Counted from the stretch's first letter, positions 10,906 to 23,787 are shown. The stretch: DNA of 64,000 nt from Miscanthus floridulus (GCF_019320115.1 NC_089598.1:30957983-31021982), one strand, 5' to 3'. The notes: generated by a model from the sequence alone, not told the origin. Program-made: numbers and translations.

Positions 10906-13900
10906 GTGGAATCATTCAGTAGATGTTGGGGCCAAATTCTCTTTCTGGGTTGCTTAGAGTGGCAACGATCTTGCAGAGACTTTCATAGGTGCTTGTTCTT
11001 GCATTTTTTTAATCGATTTCTGTTCAATTTGATGTCATGCTTTCATTTAACCATCAAATGTCTGGGCCACTCTATGTTTTTTTGAGATAGTATAAACCAA
11101 TGTAGTTTATTTATATCATCGGCCGATTACATGCATTGCTGCTTTTAAGTAGACTAACTATTAAATGTAATGTTTTTTCTTGCTACTAACTACTAATTAG
11201 GTAGCTTACCTAGATCTCTTGAGCCTTCCTGATGCAGAGTAGATTCACAGCAGTACCAAATTGTCATTTGGAGTGCCTAAAACCCCTTCATGGCTTCATG
11301 TAAGCAGTACCAAATTGTCATTTGGAGTGCCTGGCGTATCATGAAGCCTTCAGCTTTTCTTAAGCAAGCAAATTTACTTTCAGGCTTTTCAGCGTACTTA
11401 TTGGAATTACAGAAACAACTATGAGCCTGAACTGAAACTTCCTGCCAGTAACCTATATTGCAGGAACAAGAACAACCCCTTTTTTCCTTCGATCACATGT
11501 TCCAAACATTAGACAGTATGGGCAGTGTCTTTAGTTCACTACCATTGTTAGATAAATCAAAATGCCTAATAAAAGTATATTTTCAGTGACCATTTTCAAT
11601 GAACAGATTTCTCCCTGCACTTTTGTATTTACATCTGTGCATTGCAGAGAGATTATTTGCTTAGTATGGAGGAGGCTATACAAAACTACTAGCTGTGTTA
11701 TATCATCGGCAATGCAAGGATAATATTTGGTTGCACTTTCAGACTAACTGCACTATACTCTGTAATGAAAAATTCAACCCCTATGCATACATGTGCACAC
11801 CCATGTCCTTTACTGAATCTACGCCTGCGGTTCTGTGTGCTTTGCTCTGAATGTTCCTAGCCCTTCTGTTCTTCATCCTCCCCACCTTGGTGGCATTTTG
11901 GATGGGCAGTGCAGATGGGATCAGGAAATGTGATGACGAGACAATTAGATTTATGTTTTGTTAGCACTAGCACAGTACTAAAAATTGTAACCTGTAGACA
12001 CGGTTTACTTCATTACTTCCTTTAGGCTTAATATTCTAATCCTTAACTGATTGACAAACCTGATAAGTAGACTTTCTTAGGTATTTAATTTTTAAGAAAT
12101 TCTCACGAACACATGGTCCCATTTGATGATTTTGGCACCCCTACTCGTTGTTAGAAACTTGTGGAAGTCTGCAGAATCTAAATCGTCACTTAGCTTTTAG
12201 AGCTGCAACTTGGTTCCATATATTTCGATAATGATCTTTGGGCTGCTACCTTACTGAAGTGATCATGAACAAGATGATAATTTCGACACCAAAATTTATT
12301 ATTATATAAATTGTTATATCCACCAATGAAAATTATTGAATTTGGTCACACCTATTTGTTTGTTACCTAAACTTGCCTCAGTGTTATATACATTGTTGAA
12401 CATACATTATATTAGTTTACATACACTGTTCAGATTTAGCATCCAATACTCTTCAACAGTGAGTACTCTATGTGTGCCTATCTGTATATCCCATGCTTTA
12501 ATACTGCTTTTGCAATAATGAACCTGCCCCTATGATAGCACAATATAATTTCCCCGAGCAATACTGCTTTTGCAATAATGAACAGTTAGCCTATTTTTAG
12601 TTAATGTGTATTCCAATTGTGTTTTCAGAAAAGAACATTGTTGTTAATATGTGACCAGCTCATTGTTGTTGAAAGTCAGTTTGAGGCCATATGCTGATAA
12701 TGAGGCAATGGATTGTATGATGGAGTAGTAATGCTGTTTATTTCTTTTCTTCATCTTTTGAAGCGATTCTCCACTAACTAGATGGCATGCATGACAAGTG
12801 TCTCCTGTATCGGATTCCAGCCGTGATAATAGCAGTTAATCAGATTGAGTGCATATATTTATGAATGATGATATTGTGTTCATTTTTTAAGCTCAATAGG
12901 TCCTACTGCTCTGCTGTAAATCTGCTCTTCAGGTGTTCTCTCTTCCAGTGGATTAGATTCTCAAGAGACTCAGGGGGTTTTGGTAAATTCAGGTTTGCAA
13001 GATCCTTCATTTTGACCCCTCCACTCTGCATTTACCTTTCCTACAAATGTTTTCTGCCAGTGTCGTTGAGTCATCTGTGCAACAAAATCAAACGTAAATA
13101 CTATACACTTATAAAGAGATAAAGGTTGTTTGTACTAATTGGGTGTTAGTTAAAGACCAGACCTTGTGCTTTCCTTCACAGTGAGTATTTGTGTTTGTTA
13201 AGATCTTTTCGAATTTGAAACCATTGCTTTGCAAACCTACCTGTTGTCAGTCTTGCAGCAGCTCTGAGCCTGCATGCTACCACTAATGGTTTTCAACATA
13301 TAAATGAAAATGTGCACCGCGGAAATAGAAGCAACGAACTAGAATTACCATATTTTTTTGCTATATGAATCAATAGATCCAGCTCAGGATGAAATGAACA
13401 GGCACGAACCTAGAGGAACACACTGACAGTACTTGATAAGCAACTTTGTACTGATTGCCATAGAAAAAGACTTTCATGACTGACCTACCTTCTTTTTTGT
13501 ACTGAACATTTTTTAAAGAATAAATTCATTGCACGCACGGGCATATACCAGTTAAGGTGTTACATAATTAGCAGTTGATATTAGGACCTAAAAACAATTG
13601 ACATGTCAGGCAAATAACAAATTCTTTAGTCAAGCTTTAGATGATTGAGATATTTAGTTAAGGTTTTGTGCGTGCTTGGCTGTTTGTCATTGTATTTCTT
13701 TTTCCCTTGCTCTAAATTATTGCTTGGGTATGAGAATTTGAGAATAAGTAACTTCATAAAAATAGTAGTGCACTTGGTCTACTGCCACCTCTTTGCTTCT
13801 TGCAGCAAACTGCCACGCTGTACAAACTAGGTCTCTTTCAGAACTGCAACATGACATATGCCTTCACCTGGTTGTGTAGTTACTACTGCAGTTCGCTTGG

Positions 13901-15210
13901 TGCAGCATGAATAAAATTTAGAAAAAATATAGTGCACATAGTCTACTGCCACCTCTTTGCTTCTTCGGTCATATCCTAAAAAATATGTAAGGGTATCGTC
14001 ATTGCCTCTCCGTATCGCTCCGCTCGTTCCTCAGGTCAAATTCCAGTATCCTAAAAGAAAACCCGTATATCACGCCGTCTCTCCTTCCCCTTCCTTTACT
14101 TGTCCTTCATAGAGCATACCTCTCCTTCCCCTTCTTCCTTTACCTGTCCTTCATCACCTTCCTCCGTAGATACGAGATCCACCGGAGCGACGCTTCGTAA
14201 ACGTCGGCACTGGCCGCTTCATTCATAAGGCCCTACCGCTGCTCTGTGCAGAGCAACGCGCGGCTCGTCATCAACGTCAAAACCAGCCGCTTCATCCATA
14301 AGGACCTACTGCTGCTCCGCAGGTACTTCCGTGGCGGCCATATCAATTTTTGATTGCTTCATTGTTTCTTGCTTGTCCTGTTTAAAACATATTCAGAGTT
14401 GCATACTTGTTACAGCCGGTCTCTTGATTGGAGGCTTGGAGCCATTGCATTTGAGTATTTGACCACAGAAAACATGATTTGCAAGTACTCAAACTATCGA
14501 ATTTCAGATTATGTAATGTAATGGTAAGCATATGCAATGGTTGTGCCTCAGAAGTCAGAACTTGCAACCATCCATGAATTCTTTGCTAAGCTGTTGAGAG
14601 GCTCCATCACTGGGCAAGACATATATGGGTGGTGGCGGTGTGCGTTGGTCGAGTCCGTGTCGACGACGATGGGCAAGCCCTGCAAGAATACAGCGCCGCG
14701 ATGCACAAGGCCTGCATAGGCAAGCCCCAGCCCGCGTCGTCGTTCATCCGCGGATAGTGTAGAGTTCGTAAAAAAACTACACCGCCTCGCTTTGGCTCTG
14801 CTGCAGAGTCCGCATTGAATGATACAGGTGATACAAATAGTATGGAAAAAAGAGAGAAACTAATTTTATTAGCTTTGTATAAACTAATCTATACGACATA
14901 GGTCATAAAGATCATGAGACAGGCTTTATATTTTTAAAATAAAATTAGATTTGTAAATTTCTATCGTCTAAGCTATAAGCACATGCATCGTTATTGGTGT
15001 AGATAAAATTTACAGGATCCGTGCAACGTACTGACATTATTTGTAAAAATATATTATTTTCACTCCTATCTACTGTTCATGGTCCGACAATTGTAACCAA
15101 GATTGGTTTGATAGTTGATTTTCATATTGATAGTTGATTTTCATATTCATATCATTTAATCGTATGACTGGTTATTACTAATTACAAGTCTAGGTATCTC
15201 CAAATTTCAG
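10906..15210 (+). other. Intron-like non-coding Helitron interior
   Basis: AT-rich with no supportable exon. It contains a 30-bp direct repeat starting AGCAGTACCAAATTGTCATT (11,249-11,278 and 11,303-11,332), a second repeat AATACTGCTTTTGCAATAAT at about 12,504 and 12,561, and CT-rich repeats at about 14,080-14,160. Most is shared with the second Helitron copy; a stretch of roughly 1 kb (about 14,130-15,110) is missing there. Confidence 0.6.
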
Positions 15211-18200
15211 ATAAACAGCACAGGAACAGAGATTGCAAGGTTCAGAAGAGCAGAGAAAGTCTCGATGGATAGTTCAGATGCAAAGGTTTCGAAGAAAAAT
15301 GGAGGCCACTTAGAAGATATTGTACAAACAGAAAAATCAGGTGAACCTATGGATGATTCTAGATGGTTGCAAGAAAGCATGAGTATAGAAGTTACCCACA
15401 AAGCTCTACCAGTTGACCAGGGCTTTAGCACGGCCCATGATGAAAAGGCCCTATCAACTTCTGGGGTGGATCCGACGAGAGAAAAAGGACTTTCAGAAAT
15501 CATAATCGTACAAAATAAACCCAAAAAATCTATGTCTTCACCGGTTGCCCCAGAAGGTATTGATATTTTCTCTTTGATAGATTAACCTAGAAAAAACTAC
15601 TAACTATTGTTGTATACTTTAATTTAATCCTCTTTTCAGATTATGTTTGTACCAATACTGATAGAGCCATAATTGAATCTGTCAAAAAAATCCATCTTCA
15701 CCTGGGAATGAGGAGCTTGTGCTCATAGATGATGTTCTGGTGTCGAGAAACCACATGGAATGTCTTTTTCAGCCATATGAATACTTGTCTGATGAGGTAA
15801 CAGATGCAAGTCATAATACTCAATCAAACATTGCCAACTTCAATGCTCTTTCTCTCTAATGGCGAAATATATGCAGGTCATAGATGCTTATATTAAACTG
15901 CTGAAGGCCCAGGAGGGTTTGAAAAAGAGGCCATGAGGTACAGTCTATCTTGAAACTGCGTGCTTAGTTGCAATCATGAAGCAGGATGTAGAAAAGGATG
16001 AGACCATTGAAGCCAATTACCCTAACCGTGGCACTTCACAGTGTCCTGGTTTAGTTCAAAGGGTGCTAGCTTACTTGAAGCATGACATGGTAGCAATTTT
16101 TTTAAACCATCTATTGGTCTTTCATTATCAATTTTTTATGCTGGGCAAAATGTTTATTGTTTGATTTGATAGGTGTTCCTTCCAATAAATGTTACAAATA
16201 CACATTGGTACCTTGCTGTTATAAACGTCGACAAACGTGAGGTTCAGGTGCTAGACTCTTTGGGTGAGATGTTCGGACGTGTTGACCTCAATAAAATTGT
16301 GGGTATTTCCTAACGCAGCTATTTGTACACATTTTATATTTTAGAAATGCTGATTGATTCGTTCTTCTATGAACAAATACGAGGTGGATTAGGAAACAGA
16401 TAGATTTCATATTGGAAGAGACAGGCCCGAAAGAGCACAAATGGCTAGATGTTGAGGTTGATACCTGGCCAGTTAGGGAGATTTTCCATGGCAAATTATT
16501 ACTAACAGATGGGTACGTCAGAAATAATAGCATGTCATATAAGTTGAATTTTATGTGTCTTTTACTTTTTGATCTAATGTGAGCCTTAACCTCTATTAAT
16601 GTTGTATGTAGTTCTTCATGCGGTTTATTCTTAATAAACTTTATGGAATATTGGACTGGGAACGATTTGTCAGATGAGTTCAATCAGGTAAACTATGCGT
16701 CTTACCACAAGTTATGAGTGTGCACTAGCTGTGGGTTTTTAATTAATAATTAATTAGTTTCATACTATCATGCAGGATGATATGAAAGAATTTAGATTGA
16801 AGCTTGAGGCGATCTTGCTATCATCAGAGTTAAACAAACGAAAGGGTGCTCCATATGTTGATAGGGATGAAAATATTGGAAGCCCAAGCGACTGTGCCAT
16901 AATAGAGAATCCAAAGATGGCTGATCAAGTGTCAACGAAAAAGAGAAAACATTATGAGGAGGCCAAATGCTTAGTGGTTCAAACGGGCACCCCTCAACAC
17001 ATACAAACTCAGAATAAATCCCCACAAGTCTATGCCAACCAAGACCCTGATGAGTTTTGGGCATTTGAGGCCATGAAAGACATGCCAATGAACAAGGAAG
17101 AGATGATGAGTTACTGTGTGATTACGTCATGGCAATTCAGGATGAAGCGACGTTGAAGTAAGCTACATGCTTATTTTAATTACTTTATTTACTAATAATA
17201 GTGTGCTATCTTATATGACGAAAACCATCATCTGTGTCTAATGCTTTCCAGGAAGCCTTGGGTTAAAGGTTTTCATCCCTCCATGATTGTCCTAAGTGTC
17301 AAGACCTACAGGAGTTGTTAATGAACAATCGAGACATCTCTGAGAACTGTTTCAACTTATGTGTCCGTTTTCAGGCAGCTCGAGAGTACAATACAATGAA
17401 AAAATACAATAGTATTACGAAGCATCACATGGACCTGAGATTCTTGTAAGCACATTTTTAAAATTCTTATCATTCTATATTATATTGTCTTATTTGTTGT
17501 TCTCCTAATTATATAAAGTAGGCCAAGTTATACTAATCCTGACTCTCGATATCCCTCTCTTCTAGAAAATGTGTGCTTTAACAAAAATGACAGAATACCA
17601 TAAAAATACACTAAGAAAGAAATGGCTGTTGCGATTGGTGTATGTGAGGATATGGAATACAGCTTAGCATAATGCAGATATGTAAGTAGCTTGCTCCTGC
17701 TTTTATTACTTGTTTCCTATATACTATTCTAAACGCTACCATGTTTGCAGTTTCTTTTGCCATGGCTGCACGTTCGAAAGTATATGCTTTATGTTTTCAA
17801 TCAGAAGGAGAAGATGCTTATCATGATTGATCCTAGACCTATTGAAGACTGGTGTAAAGACACAACAGCGCTGATGTATGCCAGGTACACTCTTGGATTT
17901 ACCTTGCAGTGCATGGACACAGTGAACGTACATATTCCCGGATAGAATGAGGATGTCTTCAAATGGAAATTCAGACGGGAAGGAAACATTGCAGAGGACA
18001 TAGATGGGTAACTAACGCAGAGTCACTATAGCTTGCAATAATAATACCTACGATTTAACTATTTCTATATATCGCTGATCGTGAATCTTGCCACACACAC
18101 TAAAGTGGATATCTTATTCTACAGTATATGTCTACGTGGAATAGACCAAAAGCCACACATATTTATACGGTGAGTATAATACTTTGTTTTAAGTTTTTGT

Positions 18201-18410
18201 GGAAGATATTTCAAGAGACGCAGTATTACCCCTGCGATAGGCACTAATATTGACATATACACTCGAGCCTGTGTACAGGATGGTATGGAGATGCGACGGA
18301 ACTTATTCGTGGATTTATTGGCACACGAAAGAAATGGATATCAGAGATTTCTTCCTGTCGATATAAAACATTATCTTAGGCGCATCACAGAAAGGTCTAT
18401 AAAGTAGAGT
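15211..18410 (+). pseudogene. Captured Ulp1-like (C48 family) cysteine protease gene, broken
   Basis: Multi-exon fragment with plausible GT-AG borders: about 15211-15556, 15640-15796, 15877-16089, 16173-16301, 16384-16512, 16612-16687, 16776-17150, 17252-17456, and later pieces to a stop near 18,410. The C48 triad is visible: His in NTHWYLAVI (codon 16203-16205), Asp in QVLDSLG (16254-16256) and Cys in SSCGLF (16619-16621). Family members cleave SUMO-type conjugates; many plant copies are transposon-associated. It is broken: a frameshift in the A-run near 15,685, a TGA at 15934-15936, and frameshifts near 17,115 and 17,290. It lies in Helitron plus orientation, as is usual for captured genes. 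A translated product is unlikely. Confidence 0.78.
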
Positions 18411-18535
18411 GTCGTGCTCTTAGTGACCGTTAATTTCACAAACTTTGCTTTTTGGATTAAATGTCAGTTTATTGTCTTACAGTATTGTTATCTTATCGTA
18501 CGATCCGTGTGTTTTTAGTACAAAAGTTTCGTTGT

Positions 18536-18565
18536 CCCGTAGCAACGCACGGGCACGCTATCTAG
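18536..18565 (+). other. Helitron 3' terminal hairpin and CTAG end, unit 1
   Basis: CCCGT (18536-18540) pairs with ACGGG (18549-18553), followed after 8 bases by CTAG at 18562-18565 and then host T. Confidence 0.8.
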
Positions 18566-18830
18566 TCTACAAACAAAGCTACAAAAGTGTTGGCGGGTGG
18601 TAGTGCAGTCGCTTTTACACTATTTTTTTCTTTGTTCTATTGCAAATTTCATGTGACAGCTAGCAACTATATGAATGCTGAAAGGACGACGGATGTACGT
18701 GCGCACAAAATCTTCAGTGTGGTGATAGAAACTCAATTCTGGGTGGCGATGTTAATGTTCTACAGCAAAACAAAGGCATTCAGCCTGTTCGGCAGGCCTT
18801 GCTGGGCTGAATGTGCTGGGGCTTATCAGC

Positions 18831-18869
18831 CCAGCCGTTCGGCAGCCCAGCCCCTAGCCGAACGGCTGG
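18831..18869. repeat. Perfect 13-bp inverted repeat (hairpin), unit 1
   Basis: CCAGCCGTTCGGC and GCCGAACGGCTGG separated by 13 bases. Present in unit 2 at about 30,983-31,020 with a one-base-shorter spacer; missing from unit 3, where a short deletion joins CTGAATGTG directly to CCACTCCCTG. Confidence 0.8.
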
Positions 18870-18937
18870 AGATAAGCGACGGCCGGGAACTGCGTGCCAC
18901 TCCCTGTGTCCCCTTTTTCCCCTTTGCCCGCGCAGCT

Positions 18938-19880
18938 AGGGTTTCCCCGCACTCTCGGCGCTCGTCCGCGTCTCAGCGCCCGATTCTCGGCGGTCATCGA
19001 TGCCGTGTCGCCTGGCCGCGTCGGTGGCCACCGGATCCGTCCGCGCCCACCTCTCTACGCCGTCCTCCTCGCCGGGCCTATGGTGACAGTGACCTCTGCC
19101 TCCTTCCCCGACCCCGCCTCCATCGACGGCGCCTTCGTCCAGCAAGGTAACCCCCAGATCCCACGCCGCCGTCCTCTCACCCGGCCGCCTCTGAGCCCCA
19201 GCTCATCGTCTTGTAGGTTGACCCCGCGTGGCTTTGGTTTCCCCGCACTCTCGCCCGGCCTCGGTGATAGTGCTCTCCGCCTCCCTCCCCGACCCCGCCT
19301 CCATCGACGGTGACTCCCTCCAGCACGGTAACCCCCCAGATCCCATGCCGCCGCAGCCTCACCCGACCGGATCTGAGCCCCACTGCCTCGTCTTGTAGGT
19401 TTACCCCCCCCCCCCCGCCGCACCCCTCATCACCGCCAGGACCTGGTCGACGTCTGCTCCTTCCAGGTGTTTCCGAGCCGCCGTCCTCCTTGCAGGGCCC
19501 CATCTACATCGACACCGACTGGCTCCAGCAAGGTACCCCCAATCTGGCACTCACTTCTGGAGCTAGCTACTATCAATTTTGAGGTCATGCAGCTAGTCTT
19601 TTATAGAGCTGGCTTTACTGATCGGATAGGCTTTGTGGCAAGATTAGTTTGGGGCTCTTGCACTTGGGGGTGCTAGGGTTTAGCCCATCATTTCCAAATT
19701 CGCTATTTGCTTTTTTATCATAGGCTAGGAATTAATTACAGAGCTTTTGTTTACACTGAAATGCTTGACCTTGGTATTGGTACCCAATGTATTAATTCAG
19801 ATTAGGATGTTGATTCCGCTTACTTTTAGCATATAGCATATAATATGGATAGCCCTACAAGATACCCTCACATGATGTTG
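18938..19880 (+). repeat. GC-rich tail of unit 1 with tandem exon-like repeats
   Basis: A CTAGGGTTT telo-box-like motif (AGGGTTT at 18938) opens a GC-rich stretch. A ~180-bp block is repeated: 19083-19146 (peptide PDPASIDGAFVQQ) and 19263-19327 (PDPASIDGDSLQH), each ending in a possible splice donor (GTAAC) and followed by a possible acceptor (CTTGTAG). A third, divergent piece at 19497-19536 also ends at a donor-like GTACC. It resembles a plant gene 5' end with tandemly duplicated small exons; no downstream gene is recognised. The shared unit sequence ends near CACATGATGTT at about 19,880. Confidence 0.5.
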
Positions 19881-20974
19881 ACATGTATGTACGAGGCTAG
19901 CTCTTGATCAAGAGCTAATTTTTCTCTATCTCTCTTATTAAAATATGAAGAAAATGTTTAGATCTAGCTCATGAGTCAATTGTTGGAGCTGCCCTTATTA
20001 CATTCACATAAACATACTGGTAGATTCGTTCTCTAAATTAATTGAAAGGTACCGGACACCCATATAAAGATACATTATTTAGTTCGAGTATTTAATCTTG
20101 AGAAAAGTGTTCTCTCATGCAACCGTAAACCGTATCATTCCTTTGCTTTGTTAGAGCGAGAGGAAGCTTCGTTTTTATGACATTTTGGATCTACACACTA
20201 ATTAGCATATTGTTGAACGACTTTGATTCCATCTATATCGGTCGTAATTGGATGTCTTTTTCGCTGGATTTGCCTCGATCATCCTCTAGGAGCACATAAT
20301 TGATTTAGAGCCAAGACAATTATTCAAAAGCATTTAAAAGAAGTTTGATATATTCTGCATGTTCAAGATCATGATCCACAAAAAATATTTTGCCATCAGC
20401 TTATTGTAAGATTGGTAGACCTCATCTACTAAATGCGGAACCACTCCCACCCACAAACTGGTAATATTCTCTTTTGCTCCAGCAATTCAAATTGCCAATA
20501 GATTAGCAATTAGGTTGTATAAAATAGAAAAAAAGTGGACCACCATGCCTAAGACATTTTGTGTGTGGGAAAGAAGTCTCCAACATCACCATGCATTTAT
20601 CTTGACACCCACACACCCTTTACAAATATTAATAATGGAGGAACTAGAATTGCCAACATATCAACAATTTAGTTGAATAAAATTGGGATGGTGGGGTGGT
20701 CCTAGCTCTGACCTGCCAAAGGTTCCAGGTAGTTATGGGTGACTACAATGAAAGAAGCACCCCCTGCACCTGCTGATCAAGACAGCAAGGCAGAGAATTT
20801 TACACCAGTGCTTACCTCCCCACGATGGCGATAACTACTACTAACACCAACAAGTCTACACGGTCACCATGCATGCTGTTAGATCTTAATTGGCCATGCT
20901 CTAATTTTATTCGACTAAAGTCAATAAATCCTAAGACCTAGATTAAATGTTATGTATGATCAAGTATGCAATGA
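19881..20974. other. Spacer between units 1 and 2
   Basis: AT-rich, no gene. It contains a perfect 20-bp palindrome centred in TAGCTCTTGATCAAGAGCTA (19898-19917). At about 20,045-20,110 lies a sequence matching the flanks of the 2.1-kb TTA-flanked element but without it. Confidence 0.55.
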
Positions 20975-22760
20975 AAGAGAACAACTACTTCAGCTACTTC
21001 AATACAAGTAGATCTGCTTCCGAGTGGCCATTCGCGGGACTGAATTGTGTGCCTCGGTCTGCATCGACTGGTGGTTCACAACATCTCAGCAAGCTCACTA
21101 TGTCACCTAGTGGGCTACAACTCCAATGATTTCTTTCTTATTTGTATGATCAATATGATGTCAATGGGTAGATCACACATGTATATACTTCACAAACTTT
21201 TTGCTAATTTTTGGATTTAATTATGCCCTGAATTTACCTAAACATCTAACGATCCAAAAACCCTATAATAGGTACATTTTGGTTACTGGTTTTGATGTTG
21301 CTTCGAAGCCAAATGTATTTGATTATATGAATTACAAATGGTGGTGTGCTAATATGGTCTTGTGGTTGACAACTATGAACATCTTTTATATTGTATAAGG
21401 AAAGGCCAAACAGTTTACTCCTGAACTAGAGCAAGTTTTCAAGGTTGCTGAAAACCTGTTTCGAGATGTCATAATAAATGTTTTAGGTGAAAACATTGTG
21501 GACATCTACATGTTATCTTTTGCCAAAGAAATGTGGGAAGTGATTGAGACAAAATTTGGCGTTTCCTAATGCTAGGAGTGAGTGCTATATGACTACAAGA
21601 TGACCGATGACCGTTCTATAGTAGAACTGGCACATGAGATAAGGAAATGGCAAAAGAACAACATTCCCCGTGTGTGTTGCCCGATAAGTTTTTGGCTGGT
21701 GGTATCATCGTGAAGTTACCACAATCATGGAGGGAATTTTCACTACTCCAAACACACAAGTGACAAGAGTTGCTGACCTTAATGGTTCTCTTGATGTTGA
21801 AGAGAAGGCTAGGACAAAGACACTCACAGGAGAAGAGTTGAGTCTTTGTATGGTCTGAAATAAGCACCTAAGCAATGGCATGAGAAGTTTGACAAAACTT
21901 TGACATATGCTAGTTTTTGTTGTGAATGAGGCTGGCAGATGCATGTACTATTTCTATGGTAGGGGTGAAGGTGTGGTCCTGTTTTCGTATGTCGGTGATG
22001 TACTGATCTTTGGAATCAGCCTTAATTTGATTAAAGAGGTGAAGGACTTGTTCAACAATTTTGTGCTCTCTCCTTGTTCCCGGCGTATAGCACACTCCTG
22101 TTCCTGGCAATTCAATCCACGACGAAGGAGAACATCTACTTTAGTAGTACATGTACGACTACTTTCTTATGGTTGTTCGCATGACTGTATTGTGTACCTC
22201 GTCTTGCATCGACTGTGGTCTACGATATCAGTAAGCTCCCTATGTCGCCTAGTGGGAACGAAGTCGCGGCCTTGGTCCTGTCTTAGGGTATATTGCTACA
22301 ACTCCAATTGTTTTATTTCTTTTTATATGATCAATATAACGTCAACGGATAGATCACACGTGCACATGCTTGTCAAAAATATTTTACTAAGTTTTTGGAT
22401 TAAATTATACTCAAATTTTCCTAAATATCTACACATGCTACACCGAGGAACTTCAACAACCCTAGGGCACTTTTCAAGTTGTGAATTAAGTGTTTGGGGT
22501 GTTCATATGTTAGGCGAGTCAAGACTCTAAGGGTTAACAAGAATCAATAGATTTTTATGGTACACTACATGTCACAATAGATGGCAACAACTCCATAAAA
22601 GAAGCAATGAATGAAACAGACATGATATAATCAACGGGGACAATGCTCTTGCTGACATCTTTGTAGGCCACAAGGATCATGGGAACTTCATAAAGATTGA
22701 ACTTTTGAAAATTGTAGAGACCGACCTTCTGAAAACTACTATCACTAGATATGTTGTTAA
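20975..22760 (+). mobile_element. Degenerate Ty1/copia remnant (unit 2)
   Basis: Second copy of the gag-to-RT fused remnant: gag-like VFDYMNYKWW at about 21,320, SLDVEEKAR at about 21,800, then the RT-like piece to about 22,060. The upstream direct repeat (about 20,975-21,252), cut off by the window edge in unit 1, is seen here; its diverged partner lies at about 22,120-22,440. A ~60-bp insertion relative to unit 1 sits at about 22,538-22,600. Non-coding. Confidence 0.72.
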
Positions 22761-23678
22761 TTAAAAATTGTTTCTTATACTTATAACACTAAAAAGCAAA
22801 AAAAAAGTCAGGCTTCATCTTGAAAAACAAGCGACATGTATGTCATTCGCCCAATTTAGGTTACGTCACCAGAAAACCTAATTATTCCACAGTTTAGATG
22901 TTCCTAGGATTAGTCACAAACGAAATTAGAATGCTAGATGCTAACAAAATGTTGGCAATATTTTACTCAAAACTCAAGAACGCAATCTCAAGTATGCAAG
23001 CAAAACCTTAGATCCCCAAGTTTACAGAGTAGAGGAATAGAAAAAATACAAGAATAGAAAAGGAATAGGTGTGTATAACAAGGGAACCTAAAACACTGAA
23101 ATTTTGGAAGATTTGGTGTTTGCGCCAAAGGAATATGAGCACCACGGGAATTTAAGGATTAGTGATAAACATAATTGCTTGGACTAAACAAGAAGTACAT
23201 AAAGTTTTTTTTATCTTTCACAAAGCATCATATATTAGTTAATAAATCAAAATATCCTGGTCGGCCACTTATGCTAGTGCTTTGTTGAAACCATGGACTC
23301 TAGTTTTTTAGTGTTAATCAATATGTGCTTGGCGGTTGCTTCCATGAAAGCATGCGCCACTAACATTAGTAATCATGAGTCTCTCAAACTTCGTGAAGAA
23401 ATTGAAACCAAGAGGTGACGGTGGATTCTCTCATTTCTTCGAAACGTACAAGCGCAAAAACCTTCGCTCTAGAAAGGAATTCACAAATCCTCCACTCCAA
23501 ACGCTACTTTAGTGTTTGAAACTACATGAATCTGATTCCTTTAGAATTCCTTTGAAGATCCTATAATCCAAACAGAGCCTTACAAAATCTAGTTTTGACT
23601 GAATATTTTTATAACCGGAAGAATATAGAGTCAATGAGGATTCAATGAGTTGCCGCATAAGGATTTAGACTAACATTG
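22761..23678. other. Non-coding unit sequence downstream of OPR copy 2
   Basis: Near-identical to unit 1; nothing coding seen. Confidence 0.6.
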
Positions 23679-23787
23679 GTCCTGGTCGCTTATGCTGAAA
23701 TTTGGCTTATGCTGATGCTAATGCTGAAATGTTGTGAGAGGAAAAACACTGTTTTATGGCTAAAAAGTAGCTCAAGTGAACAGGGTC
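23679..23787. mobile_element. Foldback MITE, unit 2
   Basis: Same element as in unit 1 with a shorter GCTGAT run; left terminal repeat has one change (GTCCTGGTCGCTT). Confidence 0.6.

Larger units (their letters stand above)
10102..18565 (+). mobile_element. Non-autonomous Helitron carrying captured gene pieces, unit 1
   Basis: Begins TCTCCTACAACTAAAAAAAC, close to known grass Helitron 5' ends, and ends GCTATCTAG followed by host T, the CTRR-T terminus. A short hairpin (CCCGT/ACGGG around AGCAACGC) lies about 10 bp before the end, as in known grass Helitrons. Joining the flanks (GGCTTTCT + TCTACAAAC) recreates exactly the uninterrupted sequence of units 2 and 3, with no target duplication. 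No Rep/helicase gene is present, so it is non-autonomous. Cargo: a GC-rich gene 5' region (about 10,140-10,905), long intron-like DNA, and a multi-exon Ulp1-type protease pseudogene (about 15,211-18,410). Confidence 0.88.

Noticed and set aside
15211..18410. Ulp1-like gene as a functional SUMO protease
   Set aside because: A stop codon and several frameshifts interrupt the catalytic region, and it lies within a non-autonomous Helitron.
18587..19150. 187-codon frame after the Helitron as a real protein
   Set aside because: Runs from AT-rich into GC-rich sequence, and its C-terminal half is read in another frame in units 2 and 3.
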